From: an uncultured Muribaculaceae bacterium
Lineage (GTDB): Bacteria > Bacteroidota > Bacteroidia > Bacteroidales > Muribaculaceae
Direction of reading: 5' to 3'
Assembly (NCBI GenBank): GCA_910584055.1
Contig: CAJTZS010000007.1
Span: 1 to 64,000 of the forward strand
Length of the DNA stretch: 64,000 bases
Shown here: piece by piece, positions 18,327-28,000 of the stretch
Position numbering within the stretch: the stretch's first letter is position 1
Layout of the letters: the number at the start of each line of letters is the position of its first letter
The notes under the pieces: model-generated
What the model was told of the DNA's origin: nothing
The model's database searches: none
What the model saw: only the letters and a program-made list of their open reading frames with translations
Translations under genes and position numbers: made by a program

Positions 18327-19517
18327 TCAGTTTTTTGGAAGCGGTGATGTGGCCGGACGGACAATCCATCTTCTTACGCAGTATCCCGCCGCCCACCACA
18401 CAGCGGTGAGTATCCACAGGTTGATATAGGGACGGCCAACCTGCGAAAGGCTCGCACCGTTGGCATTCATTTTGATGTAGCCTTCCACACCCCATGTCGA
18501 CGGACATATGTCGGCGAGCCATCGCCATACCGGCCACATGTCGTAAAGCGGCCATATGAGTCCCGACAGTAGCAGGAATATGAGGGATGTCACTACCCAG
18601 AGGACGAACACTGATTCCCTCTCTGTAACGAGCGACTGGAAAGTGAAGCCTACGCCGAAGGATGCCAGTACGAGGGGCAGGATGAATGCAAATATCTCAA
18701 GCGTGTTGCCGGCCATTGGAAACCGGAATATGAGCGGCACGTAATGGAGCATGAAAATAGCGGGGATGATAAGTATTGTGAGGTAACACAACGCCTGTGC
18801 CCCCATTGTTAGCAGCACTGAAGGAGCGCTGTTCACCGGGTCGTATCCCGTGATACGTGCGCTCTCATGGCGGGCTCCTCCTGCCATTCCCACAGCTAAG
18901 ATGATGCATTGCTGGAGGATGAGGATAAGGACACCGGGCATGATGAACGAATCGAAACCGCTGCGGATGTTGCCCATCGATACGTTGTGGATGGGCAGCG
19001 GGTCTCCGGTCATGATGGTCTCGGCGAGCGGGGCTATTTCATCAATTTTGGCGGTCATGAGCTCTGAAGAAAAGTCCTCCATAACGTTGGTGGCGGCGAT
19101 AAGGAATCCCTTGTAGCGCAACAGGAGGCTCATTTCCCCGTATAGCACGGCATTTGATGTCTCCGAACGCCCGTTCTTCCGGGCGAATCCCTCTGGTATC
19201 TCCAGAATCCCGTAAGCCTTGTGGGAGTTCACTGCATGGCGAGCCTCGTTGAGGTCGGCTGCATATCCGATTACATGTGCCTGGTCGCATGCATCCATCT
19301 TGCGCACAAGCTCCCTTGACAGCGGAGTTCTGTCGTGATCCACGATTACGAGCGGAACTTCCTTTACAAGCTCCGGATTGTATATCAATGAGTATATTAT
19401 GGGATAGACGAAGGGGAGGAAGATGAAAAAAAGCATGATCCCCACATCGTGCGTCACCATCTTGAACTCACGGCGATACACATCGACAAAATTCCTTATG
19501 CTGTCTCTTATCTTCAT
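18327..19517 (-). CDS. ABC-2 type permease, second of a pair (YhhJ/YbhR-like)
   Basis: A 396-residue membrane protein with the ABC-2 architecture: one N-terminal helix (about 30-50), a large periplasmic domain of about 150 residues, then five C-terminal helices from about residue 195 including a late LLSGLIWPLYDMW segment. In the family, two such subunits serve with a HlyD adaptor, TolC and an ATPase to export drugs or envelope components. No ATPase gene lies in this cluster. The gene lies 11 bp after its paralogue and 1 bp before lpxL-like. Confidence 0.87.
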   Translation of the reverse strand: MKIRDSIRNFVDVYRREFKMVTHDVGIMLFFIFLPFVYPIIYSLIYNPELVKEVPLVIVDHDRTPLSRELVRKMDACDQAHVIGYAADLNEARHAVNSHKAYGILEIPEGFARKNGRSETSNAVLYGEMSLLLRYKGFLIAATNVMEDFSSELMTAKIDEIAPLAETIMTGDPLPIHNVSMGNIRSGFDSFIMPGVLILILQQCIILAVGMAGGARHESARITGYDPVNSAPSVLLTMGAQALCYLTILIIPAIFMLHYVPLIFRFPMAGNTLEIFAFILPLVLASFGVGFTFQSLVTERESVFVLWVVTSLIFLLLSGLIWPLYDMWPVWRWLADICPSTWGVEGYIKMNANGASLSQVGRPYINLWILTAVWWAAGYCVRRWIVRPATSPLPKN

Positions 19518-19528
19518 TTTTTTCGTTT

Positions 19529-20713
19529 TTAGGGCACATATACCGGATTTTTCATGTATTTCTTAAGTCTCCACAATAGGGTGAAAGGGAGAAGCATGAA
19601 AATGATATATGCAACAAACCACCATTTGGAATAGGCTATGTCTATGCCGTTAAGTGCCTGGTCAACGTAAATCAGGAAGTTATAACGGATAGGAACGATA
19701 TATGAGAAGAGCTGCATCCCGGCATACATGCTCGGCACGGGGAAGGAGAAGGCGGCTATTGAGAAGGACAGTATGCCGAGGAGGGCGCATACCGAGAGGG
19801 AGAAGCGCAGGTTGGGTAGTACGCATATCACGAACACAGCGAATCCCTGACACGCCAGCACGAACATGAATTCGGAAAGCAGCATCCATCCCCACGAGCC
19901 ATGCATCGGATAATGATTGAACCTGTAGAGCCATGCTGTCATGAAGAATACCATCACCATCCATATCACTGTCTGCGGGAGCAGTTTGCCGAATATGGCC
20001 TTGATTATTGAACCGTCAGCCATATGTAGCAGACGCCGCGATGTGCCGTATTTTATTTCCTGCCCCAGGCTGAAGACGGTCATCAGGAATATCATGAGCT
20101 GCAGCACGCACGGTATAAACGAATTGCCGAGATATACCCCATAGTTCAGCTGGGGGTTGCCGATTGGGCGTGTGGCGATATTTACCGGCATCATCATCGA
20201 GGAGAGTGATTCTCCGTTGAGTCCTGCTGTCTGGGCAATATTCTGTGCTATCCCCGCTTTCGTGTAGACAGCGGTGGACTTGAATGTCTTGAAGAGCATT
20301 GTGCCGGGCACGTAGTAGGTCATGTTGGTATAGAACGTGATCACCGGCTTGCGTCCTGCGAGAAGATCAGCCTGGAAGTTTTCGGGAATAAGGAAGAACC
20401 CGTATATCTCGCCTTTCTGCATGAGGTGACGGGCTTCGGAGAAGCTCTGCGATGTGTGGGTTAGGTCAACCATCTGCATACCCCCTAATTCTTGGGTGAT
20501 TTCACGGCTCAGGGAACTGCCGTCGCGGTCAACTATCGAAGCCGGGACGCGTGTTGGCAGACCTTTGTCGAGCATCGAGCCTATGAAAAGGAAAAGGAAA
20601 AGGGGCAGCAAGAAGAACCCGGTCCAATACACCGGTCTCCTCACCATCTGCACCAAGCTCCGCAATATAATTGCTTTCAGCCCTTTGTCTCCTATTTTTG
20701 TCACTTCCATCAT
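19529..20713 (-). CDS. ABC-2 type permease, first of a pair
   Basis: A 394-residue paralogue of the next gene with the same plan: a helix near 25-45, a periplasmic domain (IVDRDGSSLSREIT, HLMQKGEIYGFFLIPENF), and five to six C-terminal helices from about 205. It forms the membrane channel with its neighbour, fed by the HlyD and TolC partners upstream. The gap to the HlyD gene carries a heptanucleotide repeat. Confidence 0.87.
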   Translation of the reverse strand: MMEVTKIGDKGLKAIILRSLVQMVRRPVYWTGFFLLPLFLFLFIGSMLDKGLPTRVPASIVDRDGSSLSREITQELGGMQMVDLTHTSQSFSEARHLMQKGEIYGFFLIPENFQADLLAGRKPVITFYTNMTYYVPGTMLFKTFKSTAVYTKAGIAQNIAQTAGLNGESLSSMMMPVNIATRPIGNPQLNYGVYLGNSFIPCVLQLMIFLMTVFSLGQEIKYGTSRRLLHMADGSIIKAIFGKLLPQTVIWMVMVFFMTAWLYRFNHYPMHGSWGWMLLSEFMFVLACQGFAVFVICVLPNLRFSLSVCALLGILSFSIAAFSFPVPSMYAGMQLFSYIVPIRYNFLIYVDQALNGIDIAYSKWWFVAYIIFMLLPFTLLWRLKKYMKNPVYVP

Positions 20714-20715
20714 TC

Positions 20716-20750
20716 TAATGCCTAACGCCTAAAACCTACAGCCTACTTAA
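20716..20750. repeat. Degenerate heptanucleotide repeat (TAAnGCC), 4-5 units
   Basis: Units TAATGCC, TAACGCC, TAAAACC and TACAGCC, then TACTTAA. The HlyD stop codon (TAG on the minus strand, 20745-20743) lies within the tract. Confidence 0.82.
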
Positions 20751-21783
20751 CGACTCCTTCATAAAGCACCGACATTCCAGGGCGGAAGTTTTCAACCGGC
20801 TTTTCAGGGCGGCATTTGATCTGGAAAGTGCGGGCATCGTAGTCGCCGGTAGCTTTGGTAGCCTGCCAGTTGGCGTATGTGCCGAGATCTTTGATATAGA
20901 ATACTTTCATCTCTACTTCCTTGTCAAGTGCTGGAATTTTTACTTTCAGCACCGACCCAACCTTTATGTCTTTGAGGAATGTCTCGCGGACGTTGAAGAC
21001 TGCCCAGTGATCATCTTTCTGGAGGGTCATAACCGGAGCCCCGGTAGCAATAAGTTCGCTCACGTTCGGATAGACGATTGTGATTTCTCCGTCGCAAGGG
21101 GCTGTCAGATATTGGTCCTCGAGGAGTGCGTCCACTTCCTTGATGCTTCCTTTCGCCACGTTCACCATCGCAGAGGCAGCCTGTTTGTCTTCTCTCTGGG
21201 CTCCCGACTTCGCCAACTCATACTGGCTGCGGGCGGCGGCTTCTCCGGCCTTCGCCGCGTCATAGGCGGCTTTCGCCTCATCTCGTTTCTGCTCGCTCAC
21301 AACCCCTTTCTCATAAAGGTTTTGCAGACGGGTGTAGGTCTTTTTTGTGATTTCGGCAGCTGCCACGGCCTGTTGCCAAAGTTCGCGTGCTCCGGCTATT
21401 ATCTGGGGTCGCGTGCCGGCATCAACTTTCTCATCGGCGGCCTTGGCGGCATTTTCCATCGCCTTTGCCTGATCGAGCTTGGCTTCAACCAGCGATGAAG
21501 TGATGCGTACAAGCGTGTCGCCGGCCTTCACTTTCTGACCTTCCTCCACGTAGATTGCCGCAACGCGTCCGGGCAATTTCCCGGAAATCCTTATTTCTGT
21601 AGCCTCCCCCTGTCCCTGGACAGTGTCGGGGCCGGGTTTGAGACATAAGAAACCCACCACGGCCAATGCCGCGAGAAGCAGTACGATTATGACAATCGTA
21701 ATAATCAGAGCTTTCTCCTTTTGGGAGACGGCCTTCGGGTCTATTGCCCCGGCCGGAGTCGTGTTGTATGTATCGTTAGCCAC
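20743..21783 (-). CDS. HlyD-family periplasmic adaptor subunit
   Basis: A 346-residue adaptor with an N-terminal anchor helix (about residues 26-48), a lipoyl half-motif (GKLPGRVAAIYVEEGQKVKAG), an alpha-helical hairpin of about 120 residues rich in Ala/Lys/Glu, then the second half-motif (TAPCDGEITIVYPN) and a beta-barrel domain. It should bridge the ABC-2 permeases and the TolC protein. The start codon appears to be GTG at 21783. A heptanucleotide repeat lies at each end of the gene. Confidence 0.9.
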   Translation of the reverse strand: MANDTYNTTPAGAIDPKAVSQKEKALIITIVIIVLLLAALAVVGFLCLKPGPDTVQGQGEATEIRISGKLPGRVAAIYVEEGQKVKAGDTLVRITSSLVEAKLDQAKAMENAAKAADEKVDAGTRPQIIAGARELWQQAVAAAEITKKTYTRLQNLYEKGVVSEQKRDEAKAAYDAAKAGEAAARSQYELAKSGAQREDKQAASAMVNVAKGSIKEVDALLEDQYLTAPCDGEITIVYPNVSELIATGAPVMTLQKDDHWAVFNVRETFLKDIKVGSVLKVKIPALDKEVEMKVFYIKDLGTYANWQATKATGDYDARTFQIKCRPEKPVENFRPGMSVLYEGVVK

Positions 21784-21787
21784 TTTC

Positions 21788-21822
21788 TATAATGTTTAAT
21801 GTTGAATGTCCAATGTTTATTT
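21788..21822. repeat. Degenerate heptanucleotide repeat (TTTAATG family), 4-5 units
   Basis: Units TATAATG, TTTAATG, TTGAATG and TCCAATG, then TTTATTT, in the junction between the TolC-like gene and the HlyD gene. Confidence 0.82.
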
Positions 21823-21829
21823 TTGAGGC

Positions 21830-23290
21830 TTAATAGCTCAATTTGCCGATCACCTTGTCGAGGTATACCTCGCAGAGGTGAATCCCTATTTCTGCATCTA
21901 TTTTTTCAGAGTTGGCCTGAAGCCAGGCGGTCTGGGCCGCGATCACATCGTTGGTTGTCATCACGCCCTCCTTGAATCCTATTTGTGCGGAGCGCAGGTT
22001 TTCTTCTGCGCTGCTCATATTGGCTTTTGTCATGTTGTAGGTCTTGAAAGCCTCCTGAAAGCTGAATTTCGCCTGTTGCACTTGTAAGTCAACCTTTTCT
22101 TCAAGGTCTTCGAGCATCAGGCGTTGGGCGTTCGTGGCGGATTTCGTGGCGCGGTAGTGGTTATAGTTGCCTCCCCAGTGCCAGATAGGTATGGCCACGG
22201 TGGCCCCTACACTGAATCCTCCTCCGAAGCGTTTCCGGAAACCGTCGTTCAGGTTGGGGTTGGAGAATTCATATGCCCCTACAATCGCGATTTTAGGAAG
22301 CATCTGTCCCATCGCAAGTTTCTCACGCTGTGACAACACGGATATCCCCTGGCGTATAACCTCGAGGTCCTGGCGACGGGAATATACGTCCTGCATGTTA
22401 TAGACAGGGTCGGGCATAGCTGTCAGTCCGGTTTTGAAATCCTCATCGGCGAGCGTCATCTCCGACTGCACCGGAAGCCCGCAGACCTGAGCTAAGGCCA
22501 TGCGTGCCAGAGTCAGCCCGTTGTCGAGTTTTGTACGCATTATCTTTGCTTCGTTAAGCTTAACCTCCACGGTCAGCAAATCGGCGCGTGTGGCCAAGCC
22601 TTCCTCAAGCATGGCGTTGACACTATATCGCAATGTATCGACGAGGGTCACAAAGCTGTCGGCGAGTTTCTGTTTGGATTTAAGGGAGACAACCAGCCAG
22701 TAAGCCTGGTCCACCGCATAGACCACGTCCTGCACCACGCTGTTACGCGCCGCAGTGGCGAGTTTCTCGGCATACTTGGAAATCTCGTTGAGGGCTTTGA
22801 TCTGACCGCCCATGAATACAGGCTGAGTCAGGGTGAATGCACCGGCAAATACATTGTGGGTGTCGAAACTCATCGCATCCTTGGGAATCACCGCCACTTC
22901 CGTAGGTATATACCCGCCGGAGGCAGGATCCTTGATGGGTGTGCCGTCGGGGGTGGTGAGGATATTGTATTTGAAGCTTTGTGTTGATGGGTCGAAACTC
23001 ATAGTGGGGAGTTTCGCATCTTCCGCAAGCAGGTTGATTGTGCGCTGGTTGTAGAAATATGTCCCGGCGAAATCGATTCCCGGAAGATACAGGGCTTTGG
23101 CGGCCTTGCGGTCGTAGCCGGCACCTTTGATGCCCTCTTCCGCCATGCGGATGGTCTTGTTGTTATGCACGGCCATATTGCGGCAGGAATCGAGAGTATA
23201 GACCTCCGCGCTTGCCGAAAGTGCTCCTATTGCCATGCATATGGCGGAACCACAAAATGTTATCTTCTTGAATAGCATCATATAGCTCAT
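21830..23290 (-). CDS. TolC-family outer membrane efflux protein
   Basis: A 486-residue outer membrane channel subunit. Signal peptide is about 1-28 (cleavage after ASA), then the two-fold OEP repeat: long amphipathic helices with a strand segment (FAGTYFYNQ), and a second copy with VGATVAIPIWHWGGNYN and EKVDLQVQQAKFSFQEA, which is the usual TolC pattern. It is the first gene of the tolC-hlyD-permease-permease run and reads divergently from the MATE gene, so one control region may serve both export systems. Confidence 0.92.
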   Translation of the reverse strand: MSYMMLFKKITFCGSAICMAIGALSASAEVYTLDSCRNMAVHNNKTIRMAEEGIKGAGYDRKAAKALYLPGIDFAGTYFYNQRTINLLAEDAKLPTMSFDPSTQSFKYNILTTPDGTPIKDPASGGYIPTEVAVIPKDAMSFDTHNVFAGAFTLTQPVFMGGQIKALNEISKYAEKLATAARNSVVQDVVYAVDQAYWLVVSLKSKQKLADSFVTLVDTLRYSVNAMLEEGLATRADLLTVEVKLNEAKIMRTKLDNGLTLARMALAQVCGLPVQSEMTLADEDFKTGLTAMPDPVYNMQDVYSRRQDLEVIRQGISVLSQREKLAMGQMLPKIAIVGAYEFSNPNLNDGFRKRFGGGFSVGATVAIPIWHWGGNYNHYRATKSATNAQRLMLEDLEEKVDLQVQQAKFSFQEAFKTYNMTKANMSSAEENLRSAQIGFKEGVMTTNDVIAAQTAWLQANSEKIDAEIGIHLCEVYLDKVIGKLSY

Positions 23291-23362
23291 TTGTGAAATC
23301 TAAATAAGTCCCAATTCATCTCTATTTAAACTACAAATTTAACGTCATTTTGTTTAATTTAG

Positions 23363-23370
23363 TAATTTTG
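23363..23370 (+). promoter_or_regulatory. Candidate -7 box (TAATTTTG) for the MATE gene
   Basis: TAATTTTG matches TAnnTTTG and lies 23 bp before the ATG at 23394. A weak -33 candidate (TTTA, 23338-23341) has a 21-bp spacer. Confidence 0.45.
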
Positions 23371-23393
23371 CATTGTAAAATTTGTTAAGACAG

Positions 23394-24749
23394 ATGAAAA
23401 ATAAATATAGTGCAGAATATAAGAGCCTGTTCCGCTTGGGGTTGCCTGTGCTTGTGACGCAGGTCGGAGTTATTGTTGTCAGCTTTGCCGACACGATGAT
23501 GGTGGGAGCTTATGGGGTGGATGAATTGGCGGCTGCCGCCTTTGTCAACTCTCTTTTTATAATTCCCATCGTGATGCAGATGGGATTTGCCCAAGGGCTG
23601 ACGCCTCTTGTCGGGGCATTGTTCGGGAGAGGGGAGAAGGAGGAAGCCGGACGCACTCTTCACGGAGGAGTGCAGATTAATCTTGTCGTGTCTCTTGGCC
23701 TGACGGCGATAATGGGGATATTGTTCTTTTTTGTCGATAGGTTCGGACAGCCGGAAGAGTTGTTGCCCCTTATTCGTGAATATTACCTCATAGTCCTGTC
23801 CACAATGTTGCCGATGGCAGTGTTCAATTCGTTTCAGCAGACATGTAACGGCTTTAACGACACGGCTATGCCGATGTGGATGATTCTTGGTGCCAATGTG
23901 CTTAATATCTGTGGCAATTACCTCCTTATCTTCGGTAAGTTCGGATGCCCGGAACTGGGACTTGCTGGCGCGGGTGTCAGCACGATGCTGGCGAGATATG
24001 CGGCGGCAATAGTCATGGTGCTTGTGTTTTTTCACCGCGATTGCTACCGTCCCTATGCGATAGGGTTCAAGATTAAGGAAGGGCTCGGGGATGTGAGACG
24101 CAAAGTGTGGGTAACTTCTTATCCTGTCATGATACAGAGTGGCGTGGAGTGCTCATTATGGAGTTTCGGCGCGGTGGTCAGCGGTTGGTTCGGCAAGATA
24201 CAATTGGCTGCCTATCAGGTGGTGAATACGATGGCTCAGCTCGGTTTCATGACTTTCATAAGTTTCGGGACAGCCACATCAATCCGAGTGGCGAATTATA
24301 TGGGTGTGTCGGATATCAGGGGAGTGAGGCGCATCACGTTGGCAGGGCTTCATCTCAATCTCGTGCTTGCAACCGTGGCATCGCTTATTTTCATTTTCGG
24401 AGGGGAATGGCTCATTCATTGCTTCACGCCCGATGCGGCTGTAACGGCATCGGCGTTGACTCTGATTCTGCCGCTTGTGATATACCAGTACATGGATGCC
24501 ACTCAGCTTACATACATTAATGCTATTCGCGGCACGTCGCATGTTCAGCCATTGCTGTGGATTTCAGTGTGTTCTTATATTCTTGTTGGCATTCCCGTAT
24601 TATTGCTGTTTGCAAAAGGGCTGCAATTAGGGAATATAGGTGTCTATTATAGCTTTGATGTGGCACTTGCGGTTGCCTCGGTGATGGCCACTGTCGTCTT
24701 TTACCGCGTTGTCCGTAAAGAATCCAGGAAACTGGGAGTTTCCAATTGA
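23394..24749 (+). CDS. MATE-family multidrug/cation exporter
   Basis: A 451-residue inner-membrane transporter with about twelve hydrophobic helices in two halves. The N-terminal half has LGLPVLVTQVGVIVVSFADTMMVG, and the second half starts at SYPVMIQSGVECSLWSFG; this duplication and length are typical of the MATE family (Na+ or H+ coupled export of cationic or aromatic compounds). The ATG at 23394 is preferred to an upstream TTG. It is divergent from the TolC-type operon. Substrate unknown. Confidence 0.93.
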   Translation: MKNKYSAEYKSLFRLGLPVLVTQVGVIVVSFADTMMVGAYGVDELAAAAFVNSLFIIPIVMQMGFAQGLTPLVGALFGRGEKEEAGRTLHGGVQINLVVSLGLTAIMGILFFFVDRFGQPEELLPLIREYYLIVLSTMLPMAVFNSFQQTCNGFNDTAMPMWMILGANVLNICGNYLLIFGKFGCPELGLAGAGVSTMLARYAAAIVMVLVFFHRDCYRPYAIGFKIKEGLGDVRRKVWVTSYPVMIQSGVECSLWSFGAVVSGWFGKIQLAAYQVVNTMAQLGFMTFISFGTATSIRVANYMGVSDIRGVRRITLAGLHLNLVLATVASLIFIFGGEWLIHCFTPDAAVTASALTLILPLVIYQYMDATQLTYINAIRGTSHVQPLLWISVCSYILVGIPVLLLFAKGLQLGNIGVYYSFDVALAVASVMATVVFYRVVRKESRKLGVSN

Positions 24750-25021
24750 TAGAATAGTTAGGGTGATTACTTTTTGTATTCTAAATAAATGTGAATTTAT
24801 TGGAGACTGATATGATTCACTGAATATGCAGGTTTTATCCAATTTGTGTATAAATATTAAAAAATGTTGGTGTATGTTATTGCAATTTCCGATATTATTT
24901 CTATCTTTGGCGGCATAAATTGTAAGAATAAAGATAAATGAGCTTTATCATGAATCTTCATCGTTCACATCAAGATGGTAATAAACAGCGATTTAACTCA
25001 AAATTCTATAATAAATAACTT
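24750..25021 (+). promoter_or_regulatory. Intergenic region with promoter (-33 ATTG, -7 TATCTTTG) for the LRR gene
   Basis: The best Bacteroidetes-type promoter in the window: ATTG at 24879-24882, a 19-bp spacer, and TATCTTTG at 24902-24909. Transcription would begin near 24916, giving an AT-rich leader of about 105 nt before the ATG at 25022. I see no clear terminator for the MATE gene in the first half. Confidence 0.6.
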
Positions 25022-28000
25022 ATGGCGAAATTCTTTACTTATTCGTTCTTGGCAGCGGCTATGAGCCTTTCGGCTCCGGCTTTTGCCGAGGATGCAGCGC
25101 CGGTGAAACTTTTCTCTTTCACGGTCGGGCGCTCCGCTGTCGAGTCTGAAATTACGATAGGTCTGTCCACCACTGATTCGCAGTCTATCTCCATTGACTG
25201 GGGAGACGGTACTTTATCAGCTTCCAAGGCTACGGAAAATTATGACGTATCTAATTATACAAATTTTACTGGCACAATTGCCGGTACTAAGATTATCGTG
25301 TATGGAACAAGTGCTTCCACGTTTAATGCAGCCGATTTAAGCTGGGCTGCGGCTTCCGGCGTGGATGCCAAAATCAAATCGATAGATTTAAGTGCCCTTA
25401 CCGGTCTGACTCGTCTGGAACTCAACACTAATGCTTTGACTAAGCTTGATCTGACGAACAATGCGGCTTTGAAGTATCTTGATGTAAGCAGCAATGAACT
25501 CACAGAACTTATATTACCTGAAAATTCTGCATTGACATCTATTACCGCATCCAACACTTTTAATACCAATACAGGAGAAGTTACAAACGGGAAGAACGAG
25601 GTGTTGGCAACGGATTGGGGGAAAGCAAAGAATCTGGCAACCCTAAAATTAAATGGCAATTCGAAACTCGGATGGTTCGATTCATTCGATATATCACAAA
25701 ACAAGGAGTTGGCAACATTGGAAATCAATGGTTCTAAGCTCAGCAGTCTTGATGTCACGCATCTCACCAAGCTAAAGACATTCAATGCCGCTTATAACGA
25801 GTTTACGACAATAGACCTTTCAAAGATGGTCATTGCCAAAGCAACTATAAATCTTAAGAACAACAAACTTAAAGAAATAGTATTTCCGGAAGTTGGCTCA
25901 ACTAAAATGACCAATGTAAACCTTTCGAACAATGAGTTGACATTTGCAAGCTTGCCAAAGCCCGGAATCACTGCAACTGCCACGAGGTATGTATACTCTC
26001 CGCAGGCCACTATTGTCAACACCCTTGACGGCAAGAATTTCGCGGATTATGCTTCTCTTGCTAAGGTTGGTGACACAGAGTCTGTGTTCAAGTGGATGGC
26101 AATCCTTGGCGATGCGACAGAGCCGACTGAGCTTTCAATCGACAACGCTCAGTACAACCAGACAGCTCCGGGCGTTTTCCGTTTTGACGTGCCGGTGAAA
26201 GACCTCTACGGAGAAATCACCAACAGTTTGTTCCCGAATCTCACCCTGAAAACCACGAAGGCAACATCGATGGGATTATTCCCGAAACTGCTTTCTTTGG
26301 AACTCACAGCCGAGCCCGGCGCCCTTGAAGCCGAAGCCCCGCTCACGCTGACTTTAGGCTCGTCTGCAGAGGAACCCCAGAATGTATATATCGACTGGGG
26401 TGACGGCACAGGAGTCTTGACAACTCTGGAGAAGGATGACTGGGATGAACCTGTCTCAATCAACAAACCTGTGTCAGGAAACAAGATCGAGATTTATGGC
26501 GACCCGACAACCATCACATCCCTCTCATGCAACGGTAGCTACGACTGGACCACAGGCAAACCCAAGGGAAAGCTCGTGTCGAAAGCCGACGTATCCGCGC
26601 TCACGGAACTTACCGTGCTTGATTTCAAATATAATCTATTGTCCGACATCGACCTGACAGCTAATAAGAAGCTCACGAAGGTTGTCCTCAATTCCAATAA
26701 GATTTCCAAATTCGAGGCAGACCTTCCGGAATTGAAGGAACTCGACCTTGACAATTATGGCTCAGGGGCTGACAAAAAATATGGCGACAATAAGATATCC
26801 ACAATCGATTTCTCCAAGTTGCCTAAACTCACAACTCTCAGGGTTTCATACACAGGATACGTACTCGACTTCACGAAAGTGCCCGCTTTGGAGAATGTTT
26901 ATTCGATTGCAAACGGCTTGACATCCGTTGACCTCAGCCAGAGCGCGGCTTTGAAATACCTGACAATGAATCATAACAAGCTTACGACTCTTGATGCCAC
27001 CGGAATTACGGGAAAAGCAAACATCTTTGCAACCAACAACCAGCTCGAGTCTGTAACGCTTGTCAACACTCTCGGAAATGTAAACCTCTCGAATAATAAC
27101 CTCACATTCGCCACGCTTCCCGCCACAGACGCCGTGAGCGGCACACTCTACTACTCACCGCAGAATCCGATGACGGTAACAGCTGTGAATGGTGTGGTAG
27201 ACCTCGCTTCTCAAGCTAAAGTCGGCGACAAAGCAACTGTCTACACATGGAAACTTGGTGAAGAAACTGCAACAGAAGGCTTCACGGCCAATGAGGGCGT
27301 GTTCACATTCTCTAAGGGCGGTGAATATGTTTGCGAAATGACGAACGAGGCTTTCCCGGATCTCACACTGAAAACGAATGCGATTGCAATCGAAGTTCAG
27401 CAAGGACCCTCAAAACTCTTCTCATTCACCGTAGCCCCCGAAGCAGTCGGCAAGACTATGACGCTTAACATATCTTCCACCGATAATCAGAGCGTACAGG
27501 TCGACTGGGGTAACGGAACGCTTTCAAATCCGGTGGCAACCCAAGATTATGCAGCGACATGGGAATACGGTACCCCCACAGGTAAAGTTGCGGGAACAGA
27601 CGTGACCGTATATGGAAGCAATCCTGCCACAATCAATAAACTTGACCTTGCATGGGACAAAGAGAGTGGTGTGGAAACAAAGATGATGACGATCGACCTT
27701 AAGAATCTCACCGGAGTGGATGACATCACGCTTGCTTCCAATGCATTGACAAGCCTTGACCTGACAGGCAATGTCGCTCTTGCAAAGTTATTCATCAATG
27801 GTAATAACATAACTGACATCAAATTCCCGGAGAACTGCGCACTTACGCGTATCGAAGCTCAGAACACTGCGGATGCAGGTGATAACAATCTCTTCAAGGT
27901 TGATTTGAGCAAAGCTCCCAAGTTGAATTATCTTATCTTGAGTTTCAACAACAAGGATGCAGAAGCCACGACTATCAACCTTGACAAGAATACTGAGCTT

